Source of the DNA: Pseudomonas sp. QS1027
GTDB lineage: Bacteria; Pseudomonadota; Gammaproteobacteria; Pseudomonadales; Pseudomonadaceae
DNA: 64,000 bases
NCBI RefSeq assembly: GCF_002814235.1
Contig: NZ_PHSU01000030.1
Span: 1 to 64,000, forward strand
Direction: 5' to 3'
The position numbers and the translations under genes were made by a program. Under the pieces are notes generated by a model. That model was not told the origin of the DNA. It worked only from the letters and a program-made list of their open reading frames with translations, and did no database searches. Shown piece after piece: positions 63,791 through 64,000 of this stretch. Within the stretch, counting starts at the first letter, position 1; every line of letters starts with the position of its first letter.

Positions 63791-64000
63791 TTGAGCACGA
63801 TATTGGAACCTGGACAGATCGAGGCCTCGGCCAGTTCACCACCGTTTCTGCACCTGCCACCCTCGAACCTGTTCGCCCTGCGGGCAGCCCGATTGGAGCG
63901 ACTGGCGGTGGGGCATCCGCTGGCCGAGTACATCGGCCTGGTGGCCGGACTTTGCCGGGTGCAGCAGCAACTGCTGGAGCAACCACCGACAAGCGCGTCC
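63791..64000 (+). CDS. fdhE: FdhE formate dehydrogenase accessory protein, partial at window edge
   Basis: The first 70 codons of fdhE, running off the right edge. The frame from TTG 63791 reads LSTILEPGQIEASASSPPFL, then RLERLAVGHPLAEYIGLVAG, the typical N-terminal region of FdhE, a cytoplasmic iron-binding protein needed for formate dehydrogenase maturation. It starts four bases after the fdnI stop. The TTG start is tentative, as the ribosome-binding site overlaps the end of fdnI (AAAAAGGGATAA). selA and selB would be expected further on, outside the window. Confidence 0.85.
   Translation, partial: MSTILEPGQIEASASSPPFLHLPPSNLFALRAARLERLAVGHPLAEYIGLVAGLCRVQQQLLEQPPTSAS

Noticed and set aside
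1..64000. CRISPR arrays, tRNA/rRNA genes, prophage or att sites
   Set aside because: No regularly spaced repeats, no tRNA-like cloverleafs or rRNA, and no phage genes were seen; repeats present are REP-like or regulatory.

Overview
The window looks like a chromosomal segment of a Pseudomonas species, most likely from the P. fluorescens/protegens part of the genus. GC is high throughout and many genes are pseudomonad-typical: an MvaT/MvaU H-NS-like protein, hpd, a DING phosphate-binding protein, MuxABC-OpmB, two Tpx copies, and a selenocysteine FdnGHI. There are no rRNA or tRNA genes, no CRISPR array and no intact insertion sequence.

Layout. (1) 1-7.3 kb: housekeeping and accessory genes. These are a long-form glyoxalase I, an MvaU-type silencer that starts with TTG, a CSS-EAL c-di-GMP phosphodiesterase, a LysR regulator divergent from an EamA exporter, 4-hydroxyphenylpyruvate dioxygenase, and a DUF1345 membrane protein. 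(2) 7.7-31.9 kb: a large surface-secretion locus with the same gene order as the phosphate-starvation Pdt region of P. aeruginosa. It holds a DING protein, a 4128-residue TpsA exoprotein (PdtA-like), a Phd/transposase-N fusion, the TpsB pore (PdtB-like), an ExbB with a fused periplasmic lectin-like region, ExbD, a TonB-like protein, a putative porin, a coiled-coil periplasmic protein, a YbjN-like protein, a PpiC-type foldase and a LysR-type regulator. A 27-bp element is repeated in front of the TpsA gene and the Phd-fusion gene. (3) 32-34.5 kb: a GNAT acetyltransferase, a hypothetical gene and tandem thiol peroxidases. (4) 34.6-43.6 kb: the muxA-muxB-muxC-opmB tripartite RND pump with two different inner-membrane transporters.

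(5) 43.7-52.2 kb: a seven-gene minus-strand operon with a divergent LysR regulator. It encodes an argininosuccinate-lyase paralogue, a polar amino-acid ABC importer, two polysaccharide-deacetylase/cyclic-imidase-fold hydrolases and an MFS transporter. It looks like uptake and breakdown of an unknown N-succinyl or cyclic-imide compound. (6) 52.4-58.3 kb: a split MacAB-TolC-type export system (ATPase, permease, TolC, adaptor) with a divergent PsrA-like TetR regulator. (7) 58.4-64 kb: a DUF1349 protein and the respiratory formate dehydrogenase operon fdnGHI-fdhE, which runs off the right edge. fdnG is interrupted only by an in-frame UGA followed by a good SECIS hairpin, so it is one selenoprotein gene.

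The most interesting part is region 2. It combines a two-partner secretion pair with a dedicated Ton motor whose ExbB carries a periplasmic lectin-like domain, plus a periplasmic foldase and a porin. The giant exoprotein gene also carries a 9-G homopolymer that could allow slipped-strand variation. Coordinates and motifs were read directly from the sequence. Family names rest on remembered family features; no database search was run.
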